Assembly (NCBI RefSeq): GCF_000002995.4 | Contig: NW_025062479.1 | Span: forward strand, 11,017,721-11,081,720 | DNA from: Brugia malayi | Lineage: Eukaryota; Nematoda; Chromadorea; Rhabditida; Onchocercidae | Reading direction: 5' to 3' | Length of the DNA stretch: 64,000 nucleotides | Shown here: piece after piece, positions 63,961 through 64,000 of the stretch | Layout of the letters: each line of letters opens with the position of its first letter | Position numbering within the stretch: the first letter of the stretch is position 1 | The notes under the pieces: generated by a model | What the model saw: the letters and a program-made list of their open reading frames with translations, nothing else | Told to the model about the DNA's origin: nothing | The model's database searches: none | Translations under genes and position numbers: made by a program

Positions 63961-64000
63961 TTTAAAATGCTCGTTCTAAATGCATAAAATTTTCTCCGGT

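Noticed and set aside
1..64000. CRISPR arrays, bacterial operons or phage-like regions
   Set aside because: Genes have spliceosomal introns and animal protein families; repeats are tandem satellites without spacer structure.

Overview
This is a eukaryotic window that is very rich in A and T. Its genes are intron-rich and have short GT/AG introns with TTTCAG-type acceptors. The five protein families recognised are all animal proteins. Three genes (the potassium channel, the sulfotransferase and a small unidentified gene) have a splice acceptor at or just before the start codon, as expected with spliced-leader trans-splicing. The base composition, microsatellite-filled introns and closeness to C. 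elegans proteins (a SHL-1 channel, a VPS-26 subunit) suggest a parasitic nematode, perhaps a filarial or related spirurid. The species assignment is inference.

Layout, left to right. 1-1.7 kb: upstream DNA with a degenerate threefold tandem repeat. 1.73-7.0 kb (+): a RAD54B-type SNF2 recombination ATPase in 19 exons that join in one open frame. 7.0-8.8 kb: a short convergent intergenic stretch with a 45-bp palindrome. 8.8-11.45 kb (-): retromer subunit VPS26 in 8 exons (329 codons), with a tRNA-Pro(CGG) gene inside one intron. 14.1-25.6 kb (-): a heparan sulfate 3-O-sulfotransferase (306 codons, 5 exons) split by a 9.8-kb simple-sequence-rich intron. 25.6-33.5 kb: AT-rich intergenic DNA. 33.5-34.4 kb (+): a 132-codon gene I do not recognise. 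36.5-44.4 kb (-): a Shal/Kv4 voltage-gated potassium channel (604 codons, 11 exons). 44.4-53.2 kb: AT-rich DNA upstream of the channel, with a 32-bp-period minisatellite and many microsatellites.

The right end (53.2-64 kb) is the most unusual part. It holds two broken, oppositely oriented copies of a USP37-like deubiquitinase. They share an inverted 683-bp repeat (56,221-56,903 and 60,681-61,363) of equal length in which I see a single base difference, introns included. The minus copy continues from this shared N-terminal part into the C-terminal half of the catalytic domain (His box). The plus copy continues into the N-terminal half (Cys box, zinc-knuckle and following strand). Neither copy shows both halves inside the window. 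Both carry frame-breaking lesions: stops, a deletion and a damaged splice donor in the plus copy, and a 2-nt slip just before the last strand in the minus copy. This looks like a recent inverted duplication or foldback rearrangement of a deubiquitinase gene or pseudogene, or an assembly artefact that mimics one.

The intact genes do not form an obvious pathway. They cover DNA repair, endosomal sorting, proteoglycan modification and A-type potassium current. No mobile element, CRISPR array or viral coding region was recognised.
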